Part shown: positions 17,761 through 25,098 of the stretch, in pieces
Position numbering within the stretch: the stretch's first letter is position 1
Layout of the letters: every line of letters begins with the position of its first letter
NCBI RefSeq assembly: GCF_004136635.1
Contig: NZ_NOIU01000004.1
Location: 124,001-188,000 of the forward strand
Length of the DNA stretch: 64,000 bases
Reading direction: 5' to 3'
Origin: Rothia halotolerans
Lineage (GTDB): Bacteria > Actinomycetota > Actinomycetes > Actinomycetales > Micrococcaceae
Translations under genes and position numbers: made by a program
The notes under the pieces: generated by a model
Database searches by the model: none
Told to the model about the DNA's origin: nothing
What the model saw: the letters and a program-made list of their open reading frames with translations, nothing else

Positions 17761-19013
17761 GCGCCGCGCGGGGGCTGCGGATCGGGGTGCTCGGGCTCGG
17801 CCGGATCGGCCGGATGCACGCCGCGCACCTCATCCTGACCGAGGGCGTCGGCGAGGTGGTCCTGATCGGGCGCGACGCCGGGCGCCTGGAGGAGGCTGCC
17901 GCGGCGGTCGAAGAGGAGGTCACGGCCGCCCTCGGGCGGGAGGCCGCGGCCACCGCCGCCGTGTGGGGCGAGCCGGCGCGGGAGGGGGTGAGCGCGGCCG
18001 CGGCCCGGCCTGAGGCCGCCTCCCGTCTCGGGGCCGCATCCCGTCCCGGCGCCGCCGGCCGGGACGGAGGCGCTCGGGACCCGGGCGTGCAGGGTGCGGA
18101 CATGCAGGGCGCGGATCCCCGGGGCTCGGAGGGCAGGAGCCGCGCCGCGGTCAGCCGCCGCCTGACCGACGGCGACGGCGGGCACCTGGAAGGGCTGGAC
18201 GGCGTCGTCATCGCGACCTCCACCGCCAGCCACCCCGAGCTGATCCGCGAGGCCGCGGCGGCCGGGCTGCCGGTGCTGGCGGAGAAGCCGCTGGCGCTGG
18301 ACCCCGAGGCGCAGGACGCGCTGATCCGCGACCTCGCGGACGCGCCGGCCCCGGTCATGCTCGGCTACCACCGCCGGTACGACCCCGCCTACCGCGATCT
18401 GCGCTGCCGGGTGCGGACCGGGGAGATGGGCCGGATCCGGCTCGTCCACGCGGTCAGCCACGACCACCACCACGTGAGCCCCGACTACGTCGGGCCCTCC
18501 GGCGGCATCTGGCGGGACCTGGCGATCCACGACTTCGACGCCGTCCCCTGGCTGCTGGGGGAGGAGGTGCGCAGCGTCTACGCCACCGGCTCGGCGATCG
18601 ACGGGCCGGGCTACGCCGAGCAGGGCGACCTGGACACCGCGACGGCGATCCTCACCTTCGCCTCCAGGGCGCAGGCCGTGGTCAGCGCGGCCCGCAACAT
18701 CGCGGCGGGCCACGACGTCCGCACCGAGGTGTACGGCAGCGAGGGCGCCTACGGCACGGGCCTGGACGGCATGGTCCCGGTGCTCTCCACGGAGCCCGGG
18801 ATCGCGCCGCCGGGGGACACCCACGAGGAGTTCACCGACCGCTTCGGCCGGGCCTTCCGGGTGGAGGCCGCCCACTTCGTGAGCCTGCTGCGGGGCGAGG
18901 CGGAGAACCTCACCCCTCCGGCCGCGTGCGCGGGCGCCCTGCGGCTGGCGCTGGCCGCCGAGAAGTCGGTGCGGACGGGGATGCCGGTCGCGGTGCCTGC
19001 CTCTTCTAAGTGA
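17757..19013 (+). CDS. Gfo/Idh/MocA oxidoreductase with an internal insertion
   Basis: A 418-residue dehydrogenase starting at a GTG that overlaps iolE (GTGA). It has the Rossmann start GVLGLGRIGRMHAAH, the lysine motif LAEKPLALD and the catalytic domain GGIWRDLAIHDFD, closely like IolG. It is about 80 residues longer than its relatives. An Ala/Gly/Arg-rich, low-complexity stretch (about residues 50-140) interrupts the nucleotide-binding domain between the second beta strand and the GVVIATSTASHPELI strand. No stop or frameshift is needed to read through it, so the gene appears intact, but the insertion is unusual. It is the last gene of the cyclitol operon. Confidence 0.8.
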   Translation: MSAARGLRIGVLGLGRIGRMHAAHLILTEGVGEVVLIGRDAGRLEEAAAAVEEEVTAALGREAAATAAVWGEPAREGVSAAAARPEAASRLGAASRPGAAGRDGGARDPGVQGADMQGADPRGSEGRSRAAVSRRLTDGDGGHLEGLDGVVIATSTASHPELIREAAAAGLPVLAEKPLALDPEAQDALIRDLADAPAPVMLGYHRRYDPAYRDLRCRVRTGEMGRIRLVHAVSHDHHHVSPDYVGPSGGIWRDLAIHDFDAVPWLLGEEVRSVYATGSAIDGPGYAEQGDLDTATAILTFASRAQAVVSAARNIAAGHDVRTEVYGSEGAYGTGLDGMVPVLSTEPGIAPPGDTHEEFTDRFGRAFRVEAAHFVSLLRGEAENLTPPAACAGALRLALAAEKSVRTGMPVAVPASSK

Positions 19014-19023
19014 AACCCCCGCT

Positions 19024-19064
19024 CCTGTATTTTTACTTTAGCTAGGCTAGAGTAAAAATACAGG
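19024..19064. promoter_or_regulatory. Long palindromic operator upstream of fic
   Basis: A 41-bp interrupted palindrome with perfect 14-bp arms, CCTGTATTTTTACT and AGTAAAAATACAGG, and a nearly symmetric centre (TAGCTAGGCTA). It ends about 14 nt before the fic start codon and is strikingly AT-rich in this genome. It should be the binding site of a dimeric regulator. The Fic protein itself has a C-terminal winged-helix-like domain and could autorepress (inference). Confidence 0.75.
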
Positions 19065-19078
19065 GAGGGGGTGCGCGG

Positions 19079-20386
19079 ATGACGGAGTACGTGGAGCGGC
19101 TCTGGCGCCCCGAGGACAGCGGCCTCGGCGGGGGGCTCAGCCGGAGGGATCGGGAACCGGGGCGCTACCTCGCCTACGTCCCGGACGAGCTCGGCACCGA
19201 GCTGCCGCACCTGGGTACCGGCGCGGAGGAGGCCGCCGCGGATGCGCTGGCCGTCCTCGCCCGCGCCGATGAGAGGATCGGCGAGCGGGGCCGCTTCCTC
19301 AACCATCTGCTGATCCGCTCGGAGAGCATCTCCTCCTCCTGGATCGAGGGCAACAGGGTGACGCCGAAGAAGCTGGCCGTCGCCGAGCTGTTCCAGCAGG
19401 GACCTGCCGTCGCGCTTGAGGTCGTGGCGAACGTCCGCGCCACGGAGGACGCCGTGGCGGCCTTGGCGGACCGGTCGCGGCCGGTGACCGTGGAGGACGT
19501 CGAGCGGCTGCAGCACGTCATCGAGCCTTCCTTGGAGCCCGGCATCCGGCGGGAGCAGAACTGGGTGGGAGGTTCCGGCCTGAGCCCGCTGCGGGCCGAC
19601 TTCGTGCCGCCGCCGGAGAGCGAGGTGCCTCGGCTGCTGGAGGACCTCTCCCGCTTCGTCACGCAGACCCACGGCAACCCGGTGGTGCGGGCGGCGATCG
19701 CGCACGCCCAGTTCGAGACCATCCACCCTTTCATCGACGGCAACGGCCGCATCGGGCGCGCGCTGATCCACACCGTCCTGCGCCGCACCGATGCGCTGCG
19801 GAACACGCTCATCCCCATCAGCATGGTCTTCGCGGGGGACACGAACGCCTACCTGGCCGGGCTGATGGCCTTCCGCGGCGCCCCTCCGGACCTCGACGCG
19901 TGGGTGACGGCCTTCGCCGAGGCCACCGAGCGGGCCGCCGCGAACGCCGTCCGCCTGGCGGACGAGGTCGCCCGCGCCGACGGGATCGTGCACGAGGAGC
20001 TCATCGCCCATCGCAGGGAACAGGGGCGCTCGCCCGTGGAGCCGCGTCGTGACGCCCTCACCCGGCGCATCCTCGGCATCCTGGCCAGCGAGCCGGTGCT
20101 GACGGCCGCGGCGGTGCAGCGACGCCTCGGAGGGTCTCCCGCCGCGATCCACCGTGCCCTGACGGAGCTGGCCGACGCCGGGATCCTGAAGCGCACCAAG
20201 AACCAGAAGGGACGGCTGGTCTGCTGGAGCGCCGACCGGTACCTCGGGCTGGTCACCCTGACGGAACGCAGCAATCGGGCGGGCGGCATCGACACGGCCG
20301 TCCGCGCGCCGCGGCTGGGGCCGGCCGTGCCTGACCCGCGGAGTGCGGGGATATTGCGGCCGGGGAGGACCGGCTCCGCCTCGTGA
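19079..20386 (+). CDS. Fic family protein with C-terminal winged helix
   Basis: A 435-residue Fic protein. The Fic core motif HPFIDGNGRIGR is at 216-227, with the catalytic histidine at 216, so AMP or another nucleotide-derived group could be transferred to a target protein. An N-terminal inhibitory helix SSSWIEGN (85-92, Glu90) precedes the core, the class II arrangement in which one chain holds both parts. Residues about 325-385 look like a winged helix (ILGILASEPVLTAAAVQRRL, GRLVCWSADRYL). Such Fic-wHTH proteins are often encoded alone. The palindrome directly upstream suggests autoregulation. The tail after about 395 is disordered. Confidence 0.85.
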   Translation: MTEYVERLWRPEDSGLGGGLSRRDREPGRYLAYVPDELGTELPHLGTGAEEAAADALAVLARADERIGERGRFLNHLLIRSESISSSWIEGNRVTPKKLAVAELFQQGPAVALEVVANVRATEDAVAALADRSRPVTVEDVERLQHVIEPSLEPGIRREQNWVGGSGLSPLRADFVPPPESEVPRLLEDLSRFVTQTHGNPVVRAAIAHAQFETIHPFIDGNGRIGRALIHTVLRRTDALRNTLIPISMVFAGDTNAYLAGLMAFRGAPPDLDAWVTAFAEATERAAANAVRLADEVARADGIVHEELIAHRREQGRSPVEPRRDALTRRILGILASEPVLTAAAVQRRLGGSPAAIHRALTELADAGILKRTKNQKGRLVCWSADRYLGLVTLTERSNRAGGIDTAVRAPRLGPAVPDPRSAGILRPGRTGSAS

Positions 20387-20446
20387 GAAGGTGCGCGGAC
20401 TGGACCGCGCGCCTTCCTCCGGGGCGCTCCCCGGGCCCCGGCGGCC

Positions 20447-20722
20447 TCAGTGCCCCGCCGGGGTGCCCCAGGGGCGGTGGCGGGAGGGGCCACGGCGCCG
20501 CCTCGTGCGGTGGTGCTGGAGGCGCGAGTGCTCGATCGCGTCCTGGGCCTCGTCCAGGGTGCGGTAGTCGCCCAGGTGCTGGCCGTACTGGCCGTGCAGC
20601 GAGTAGCGGGCCTCGGCGGTGGTGATGTATCCGGCGAACTGCCCGTCGCGGATGCCGGAGTAGACGGTGTGGTCGGCTTGGTGCCAGACGACCTCGGAGG
20701 CCGCCGGCGCGTTCGTGTTCAT
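20447..20722 (-). CDS. Small hypothetical protein with basic tail
   Basis: I do not recognise this 91-residue product. It has a compact N-terminal part with repeated aromatic/Gly patterns (TVYSGIRDGQFAGYITT, RYSLHGQYGQHLGDYRTLDEAQDAIE), reminiscent of small DUF1508-like or SPOR-like beta-alpha modules, then a strongly basic tail (HHRTRRRRGPSRHR). Codon use fits the genome. The ATG at 20722 is preceded by AATTCC rather than a clear ribosome site. It lies downstream of fic in the opposite direction with no evident partner. Confidence 0.5.
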   Translation of the reverse strand: MNTNAPAASEVVWHQADHTVYSGIRDGQFAGYITTAEARYSLHGQYGQHLGDYRTLDEAQDAIEHSRLQHHRTRRRRGPSRHRPWGTPAGH

Positions 20723-21251
20723 GGGAATTTCTGTAACTTCAATTCGTGCAGGGCACGGCGCGCCCATCGTCGGGCTTCGCGTGCTGGTGTCAGTGCGAGG
20801 CGGAAACCTCCGGCGTTCACGCGTCGGAGAAGACGTCGCCTCGGGCCGCGGCAGGATCCAGGACGGTTCGCCGTCGGATCGGCCGTGCGGGCCAAGAGCA
20901 ACCTTCACTATAGCACGGGGGCCGTGCGGGGATAGGGCTGGGTCGCGGAGAAGGTGCGGGGCCGGGGTCTGCCGGGCTGGACCCCGCTGGTCCGGGGCTC
21001 GCTGGCCTGGAGCCAGCCGGTCCGGAAGCCCGCCGGTCTGGAAGCCCGCCGGCCCGGGAGCCTGCCGCTCTGGAGCCCGCCGGGGCGGCGTCGTCCGCCG
21101 GAAGGGCTCGCGCGCGGGCGGCCGACGTGGAAGACTTGAGGGGACGGCGGATGCGCCGTCGCGGCGGTGGGGCTCGCCGTACCCAACCTCGAGCATTCGA
21201 CAACAGTCCCTACCCGGATGGCCCGAACGCGCCCGAAAGGTAGGAGAGACG
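20723..21251. repeat. Intergenic region with 15-16 bp degenerate tandem repeats
   Basis: This 529-bp gap between divergent genes contains six degenerate copies of a 15-16 bp unit, TCYGGAAGCCCGCCGG-like, at 20991-21083. A GGAGAG ribosome site for the UspA gene lies at its right end. The left part (about 20720-20920) is less GC-rich and should hold the promoter of the small leftward gene. I see no riboswitch for the downstream fluC genes that I could defend. Confidence 0.5.
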
Positions 21252-21785
21252 ATGAGCGCACTTCCCCCCGATGACACCGGATACCGCCCAGGCCCCGTCG
21301 TGGCCGGGGTGACGCCCGGGCAGCTTCCCGCGGTCCTCGCCGAGGCCGCCGGCTTCGCGGAGCACTTCGGCGCCGAGCTGATCTGCGTGAGCGTCGACGC
21401 CTCACGCTACTCGACCGACACAGAGACCGAGGAAGGCCTCACCGCGCGCCCCATCGACCCCGACGCCGCCGGCGACGAGGCCGTCTCCTTCGACCCGACG
21501 CTGCGCGAGGAGATCGCCGCCGTGCTGGCCTGCCGCTCGGTGCCATGGTCAGTCCGGGCGCTCGCGGGCAATCCCTCCCGGCGGCTCGCCCGGTTCGCGG
21601 ACGACGTCGACGCCTCGATGATCGTGGTCGGCACCCGCGAGGCGGGGCTCCGGGGATCCCTGCGCGAGTTCTTCAACGGATCGGTCGCCGTGCAGCTGGC
21701 CCACACCCAGCGGCGCCCGGTGGTCGTGATCCCGCTGGACCCCCGCGCCGACCACAGCGGCTCGCCCCTGGGGCGGGACGAGTAG
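21252..21785 (+). CDS. Universal stress protein (UspA) domain protein
   Basis: A single-domain UspA-like protein of 177 residues. The end of the fold is clear (DASMIVVGTREAGLRGSLREFF, RRPVVVIPLD). The ATP-loop G-x2-G-x9-G(S/T) is only partly kept (GTREAGLRGSLREFFNGSV), so nucleotide binding is uncertain. It has TAGGAGAG upstream and its stop shares one base with the GTG of the first fluC gene, so it forms an operon with the fluoride channel genes. Confidence 0.75.
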   Translation: MSALPPDDTGYRPGPVVAGVTPGQLPAVLAEAAGFAEHFGAELICVSVDASRYSTDTETEEGLTARPIDPDAAGDEAVSFDPTLREEIAAVLACRSVPWSVRALAGNPSRRLARFADDVDASMIVVGTREAGLRGSLREFFNGSVAVQLAHTQRRPVVVIPLDPRADHSGSPLGRDE

Positions 21786-22366
21786 TGGCGCCGCACGACG
21801 ACGCCGCGCGGCCGGGTATCTCCTCCGGCAGCGGCGGGCATGGCCTCTCCTCCGACGCCGGCGGACCGGGCACCTCGCCCGCCCGCGGCCGGGAGCGGCC
21901 CATCCACCTGCGTCCCTCCTCCATGCTGCTCGTCTTCCTGGGCGGGGCCGCGGGGGTCTCCGCGCGGGAGGCCCTCGTGCTGGCCTTCCCCACGGCCCAC
22001 GGGTTCCCGTGGGCGGTGCTCGGGATCAACGTCACCGGGGCCTTCCTGCTCGGGTTGCTCCTCGACGCCCTCGCCCGCAGCGGGCCGGACCGGGGCGCAC
22101 GCCGGGCGGCACGGCTGGGGCTCGGGACCGGCCTGATCGGCGGGTACACGACCTACAGCGCGCTCGCAGCGGACGCGGCGCAGCTGATCGGCTCGGGCCC
22201 CGTCGGGGCGGGGATCGCCTACGCCATGGCGACCCTGCTGCTCGGGGGGATCGCGACGGGGCTCGGCGTCGCGGCCGCCACGCTCGTCCGCCGGTCGACG
22301 ACGCAGGGCCGGGACGGAGCGTCGGAGCGGGTCGGAGCCTCCGAGACTGGGGAGGGCCGCTCATGA
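21785..22366 (+). CDS. crcB: Fluoride efflux channel subunit FluC/CrcB (first copy)
   Basis: A small four-helix membrane protein of 193 residues that exports fluoride as a dimer. Family signatures are GGAAGVSAREAL, INVTGAFLLG and LIGGYTTYSALA. It carries a 45-residue hydrophilic N-terminal extension and a charged C-terminal tail not seen in the second copy. The GTG at 21785 overlaps the UspA stop by one base; an internal ATG at M47 (SSMLLVFLG) would give a protein of ordinary length and cannot be excluded. Paired crcB genes usually build a heterodimer with opposite orientation. Confidence 0.85.
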   Translation: MAPHDDAARPGISSGSGGHGLSSDAGGPGTSPARGRERPIHLRPSSMLLVFLGGAAGVSAREALVLAFPTAHGFPWAVLGINVTGAFLLGLLLDALARSGPDRGARRAARLGLGTGLIGGYTTYSALAADAAQLIGSGPVGAGIAYAMATLLLGGIATGLGVAAATLVRRSTTQGRDGASERVGASETGEGRS

Positions 22367-22740
22367 CCCCTCTGATCTTCGCACTCATGGCGGTCGCCGG
22401 CGGGCTGGGCGCGGTGTGCCGCCTGGTGCTCGACGGCGTCGTGCGTTCCCGCACCAGCGGTGCCGTGCCGTGGGGGACCGTCCTCATCAACCTCACCGGC
22501 TCGTTCCTGCTGGGGCTGCTGACCGGCCTGGTGGGAGGCCAGGCCCTGCCCGACGCATGGCTGCCGATCCTCGGCACGGGGTTCCTCGGCGGCTACACCA
22601 CCTTCTCCACGGCCAGCTTCGAGACCGTGCGGCTGCTCCAGCAGCGGCGGTGGGCGGCCGGCGTCGTCAACGGCCTCGGCGTGCTGGTGACCGCGACGGT
22701 GGCCGCCGGCCTGGGGCTGTGGATCGGTTCGCTCTTCTAG
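22363..22740 (+). CDS. crcB: Fluoride efflux channel subunit FluC/CrcB (second copy)
   Basis: A 125-residue FluC subunit with four hydrophobic helices and the signatures GGLGAVCRLVLD, INLTGSFLLG and GYTTFSTASFE, where the Phe box and central sodium site lie. Its ATG overlaps the stop of the first copy by 4 bp (ATGA). Together they should form the dual-topology pore in the cell membrane. Confidence 0.9.
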   Translation: MTPLIFALMAVAGGLGAVCRLVLDGVVRSRTSGAVPWGTVLINLTGSFLLGLLTGLVGGQALPDAWLPILGTGFLGGYTTFSTASFETVRLLQQRRWAAGVVNGLGVLVTATVAAGLGLWIGSLF

Positions 22741-23235
22741 GATCGGATTCCGGAGAGGCATCGAGAGGTTCAGGCGCTGGCGGACGCGCGGGGACGTCAG
22801 CCGTCAGGCGCGGCGTGGAATAAGCGGTTTCGCAGGTATCCGACGTCGTGAGCTAGGCATTTTCGGAGCTTTCGTTCCGAAAAATTAGTGGCGAGGCACG
22901 ATAGGTGATGCGGCGAAGCGTCGGATTTCCGGTAGGAAAGCTCCGAAAAACGCTAGTACTGCGCACCTCTGCTCGTGATCCCGATCGAGATGTCCGGACT
23001 GCTCGCGCCGTGTGTCGTGTGTTGGGCTAGCCTGTGAGCCGATCGCCTCCTCCTGATCGATGGGGCGGAGCCTTCGCGCGGCGGGAAGGTCGGCAGCCGT
23101 ACCGCCGCGCGGGATCGGCCCGTAGAATGCTCGGCAACCGAGGATCTCCGCGCACGCGCACTTCGTCCCAGGCGGGCGGACGCAGCGCCCGGGCGGGCCC
23201 CGGGCAACCGTGACCACAGGCGGAAGGTGCGTGTC
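22741..23235. repeat. Intergenic region with two copies of a dispersed repeat
   Basis: The 495-bp gap has no gene I can support. A hairpin, ATTTTCGGA / TTCCGAAAAAT, lies at about 22859-22885. A repeat containing AAAGCTCCGAAAA and GCTAGTACTGCGCA lies at 22931-22995; a related copy is at 23883-23945, on the far side of the RibD-like gene. A third, more diverged copy overlaps the hairpin at about 22870-22899. Confidence 0.55.
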
Positions 23236-23798
23236 ATGCGGAGACTGGTCTACGGCATGAACGTCTCCCTGGATGGCTACATCGCCGCGCCCGGCGACGA
23301 CCTCAGCTGGAGCGAGCCGAGCGAGGAGCTGTTCCAGTGGTGGCTCGACGAGGAGCGGGCGATCAGCCTGCTGCTGTACGGGCGCAGGCTGTGGGAGACC
23401 ATGAGCTCCTACTGGCCGACCGGCGACCGGCAGCCGGGCGCCACCCCGGCGCAGGTCGAGTTCGCGCGGAACTGGCGGGACACGCCGAAGGCGGTGTTCT
23501 CCTCGACGCTCGGCGAGGTCGGCTGGAACGCCCGCCTGGTCACCGGCGACGCCGTCGAGGAGATCACGCGGCTCAAGGCGGGCGAGGGCGGGCCGATGCG
23601 CGTCGGCGGCGCGGCGCTCGCCGGGGCCGTGATGCGGGCCGGGCTGATCGACGAGTACGCGGTCGTCACCCATCCGGTCCTGCTGGGCGGCGGGGCCCCT
23701 TCTTCGCGACGCTGAACAGCTGGTCGGGACTGAGCCTGACGGAGAGGCGGACGTTCCCCGGCGGCGTCGCCCTGAGCAGGTACGAGACGAGGCGCTGA
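23236..23798 (+). pseudogene. RibD/dihydrofolate-reductase-like protein, frameshifted
   Basis: The start (ATG 23236, with GGAAGG upstream) encodes LVYGMNVSLDGYIA, the N-terminus of the RibD C-terminal/DHFR-like family that binds NADPH. The reading continues through YGRRLWETMSSYWP and EYAVVTHPVLLGGG, then breaks at about 23695 in a run of G and C bases. The expected C-terminus (FFATLNSWSGLSLTERRTF, GGVALSRYETRR) follows in another frame up to 23798. The break removes only the last 35 residues or so. It is either a recent single-base indel or a sequencing error in a homopolymer-like stretch. Confidence 0.75.
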
Positions 23799-23876
23799 CC
23801 TGCGCGAGCACTCGGTTCCAGGTGTCGTCCGCGGCCATCCGGTGACACCGGGGCGGCTAATCCGGCGGACCGGCTT

Positions 23877-23945
23877 CTTTTCGGAGTGAAAGCTCCGAAA
23901 AGCGCTAGTAGTGCGCAGGTCGTGGTGTGAATCCGCTCGATGTCC
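23877..23945. repeat. Dispersed repeat copy with 10-bp hairpin
   Basis: A perfect hairpin CTTTTCGGAG - TGAAAG - CTCCGAAAAG (23877-23902) continues into GCGCTAGTAGTGCGCA. The stretch 23883-23945 aligns with 22931-22995 over about 63 bp with few changes, including a shared end GATGTCC. The hairpin could also serve as terminator for the RibD-like gene. Confidence 0.6.
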
Positions 23946-24003
23946 CAAGGGAGGGATCGGCCGAACTGGCAGGTCGCCCGGCCGCCCGGACCGCCGGCGC
24001 GGC

Positions 24004-24984
24004 TCACCTCTTCGCGACGGGATCCCCGCCCGGGACGAGGACCGGCATCAGCCGGACCAGGACCACCATCCCGATCAGCTCCACCAGCGTCTGCGTGACC
24101 ACCGCCAGCGGCGCGAGGGCCAGCGGCTCCGGCAGGGCCAGGGCCAGCGGCAGGACGACGAGGGAGTTGCGCGTGGCGGTCGAGAACGCGGCCGCGCGCC
24201 GGGCCGGCGCGTCCAGGCGGGCCAGGCGGCCGGCGACCAGCCCGAGAGCCACCGCCAGCACGAGGAAGGCGGCGTACAGCGGGACCAGCCGGGCCAGTTG
24301 CCCGGCCTGTCCGCCCACCGCGGCGACCTGGGAGCCGATCACCACGGCCAGCGTCGCCATCATCAGCGGCACCATGGCACCCGCCATGATCCCCTCCACG
24401 GCGGTCCCCGCCCGGTGCCGGCGCCCGAGGGCCTGGACCGCGGCGGCCGCGGCGAGCGGGATCACGATGAGGACCAGGAACGCCTCCAGGAAGGGGCCGA
24501 CGTCGATCACCGCGATGGCCTCGCCTCCGGCGAAGAGCAGGAGGTACAGGGGCAGCAGGGCCATCTGCAGGAGCATCAGCAGCGGGGTGGCCGCCAGCAG
24601 CCGGGCCCTGGCGCCCCCGGCCAGCCCCGTGAAGACGATGACGTAGTCGACGCAGGGCGTCAGCAGCACCAGCAGGACGCCGAGCAGCAGGCCGCGGTCC
24701 CCGGCCACGAAGCGCGAGAGGCCGAAGACGATCAGGGGGACGGCCAGGAAGTTGGTCGCCGTGACCGTGAGCAGGAAGCGCGCGTCCCTGAAGCCCTTCC
24801 CGACCTCTGTGAGGGGGATGCCCAGGAAGGTGGCGAAGAGCAGCAGGGCGAGGACCGGGTTGATCGAGGCCTCGAGGGCGGGAGCGAGTCCCGGGGCGCC
24901 TAGGCCCGCCGCGGCGCCCGCGAGCATCGCGACCAGGTAGAGCGGCACCTGGTGCCCCTCCCACCACCCGATCGCTCGGCGCAA
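24004..24984 (-). CDS. Bile acid:sodium symporter / ACR3-like arsenic transporter family protein
   Basis: A 326-residue membrane protein with about ten hydrophobic helices. The segment LLTPCVDYVIVFTGLAGG has the conserved cysteine region of ACR3-type arsenite permeases, and the general fold is that of the BASS superfamily. The TTG at 24984 is chosen because GGGGAGGA lies 6 nt upstream; a longer start at 25044 lacks one. There is no ArsR regulator or arsenate reductase nearby, so arsenite export is only a family-based guess. Confidence 0.7.
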   Translation of the reverse strand: MRRAIGWWEGHQVPLYLVAMLAGAAAGLGAPGLAPALEASINPVLALLLFATFLGIPLTEVGKGFRDARFLLTVTATNFLAVPLIVFGLSRFVAGDRGLLLGVLLVLLTPCVDYVIVFTGLAGGARARLLAATPLLMLLQMALLPLYLLLFAGGEAIAVIDVGPFLEAFLVLIVIPLAAAAAVQALGRRHRAGTAVEGIMAGAMVPLMMATLAVVIGSQVAAVGGQAGQLARLVPLYAAFLVLAVALGLVAGRLARLDAPARRAAAFSTATRNSLVVLPLALALPEPLALAPLAVVTQTLVELIGMVVLVRLMPVLVPGGDPVAKR

Positions 24985-25098
24985 TCCCGGTCCTCCCCGC
25001 AGTACGTGTGCTCTTCCCGAGCAGAGTACCCGTTCCGGCCGCACGGTCGGGTCCTCTGAGGGGCCCGACGGCGCTCAGGCCGGTCCGGGCCCGCCCCT

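Noticed and set aside
21120-21250. A fluoride riboswitch upstream of UspA-crcB-crcB
   Set aside because: The region has GC hairpins, but I could not line up the conserved fluoride-aptamer core with confidence.
22885-23838. A leftward gene across the RibD-like locus
   Set aside because: Antisense to the recognisable RibD/DHFR-like sequence; the repeated peptide ends come from the dispersed DNA repeat.
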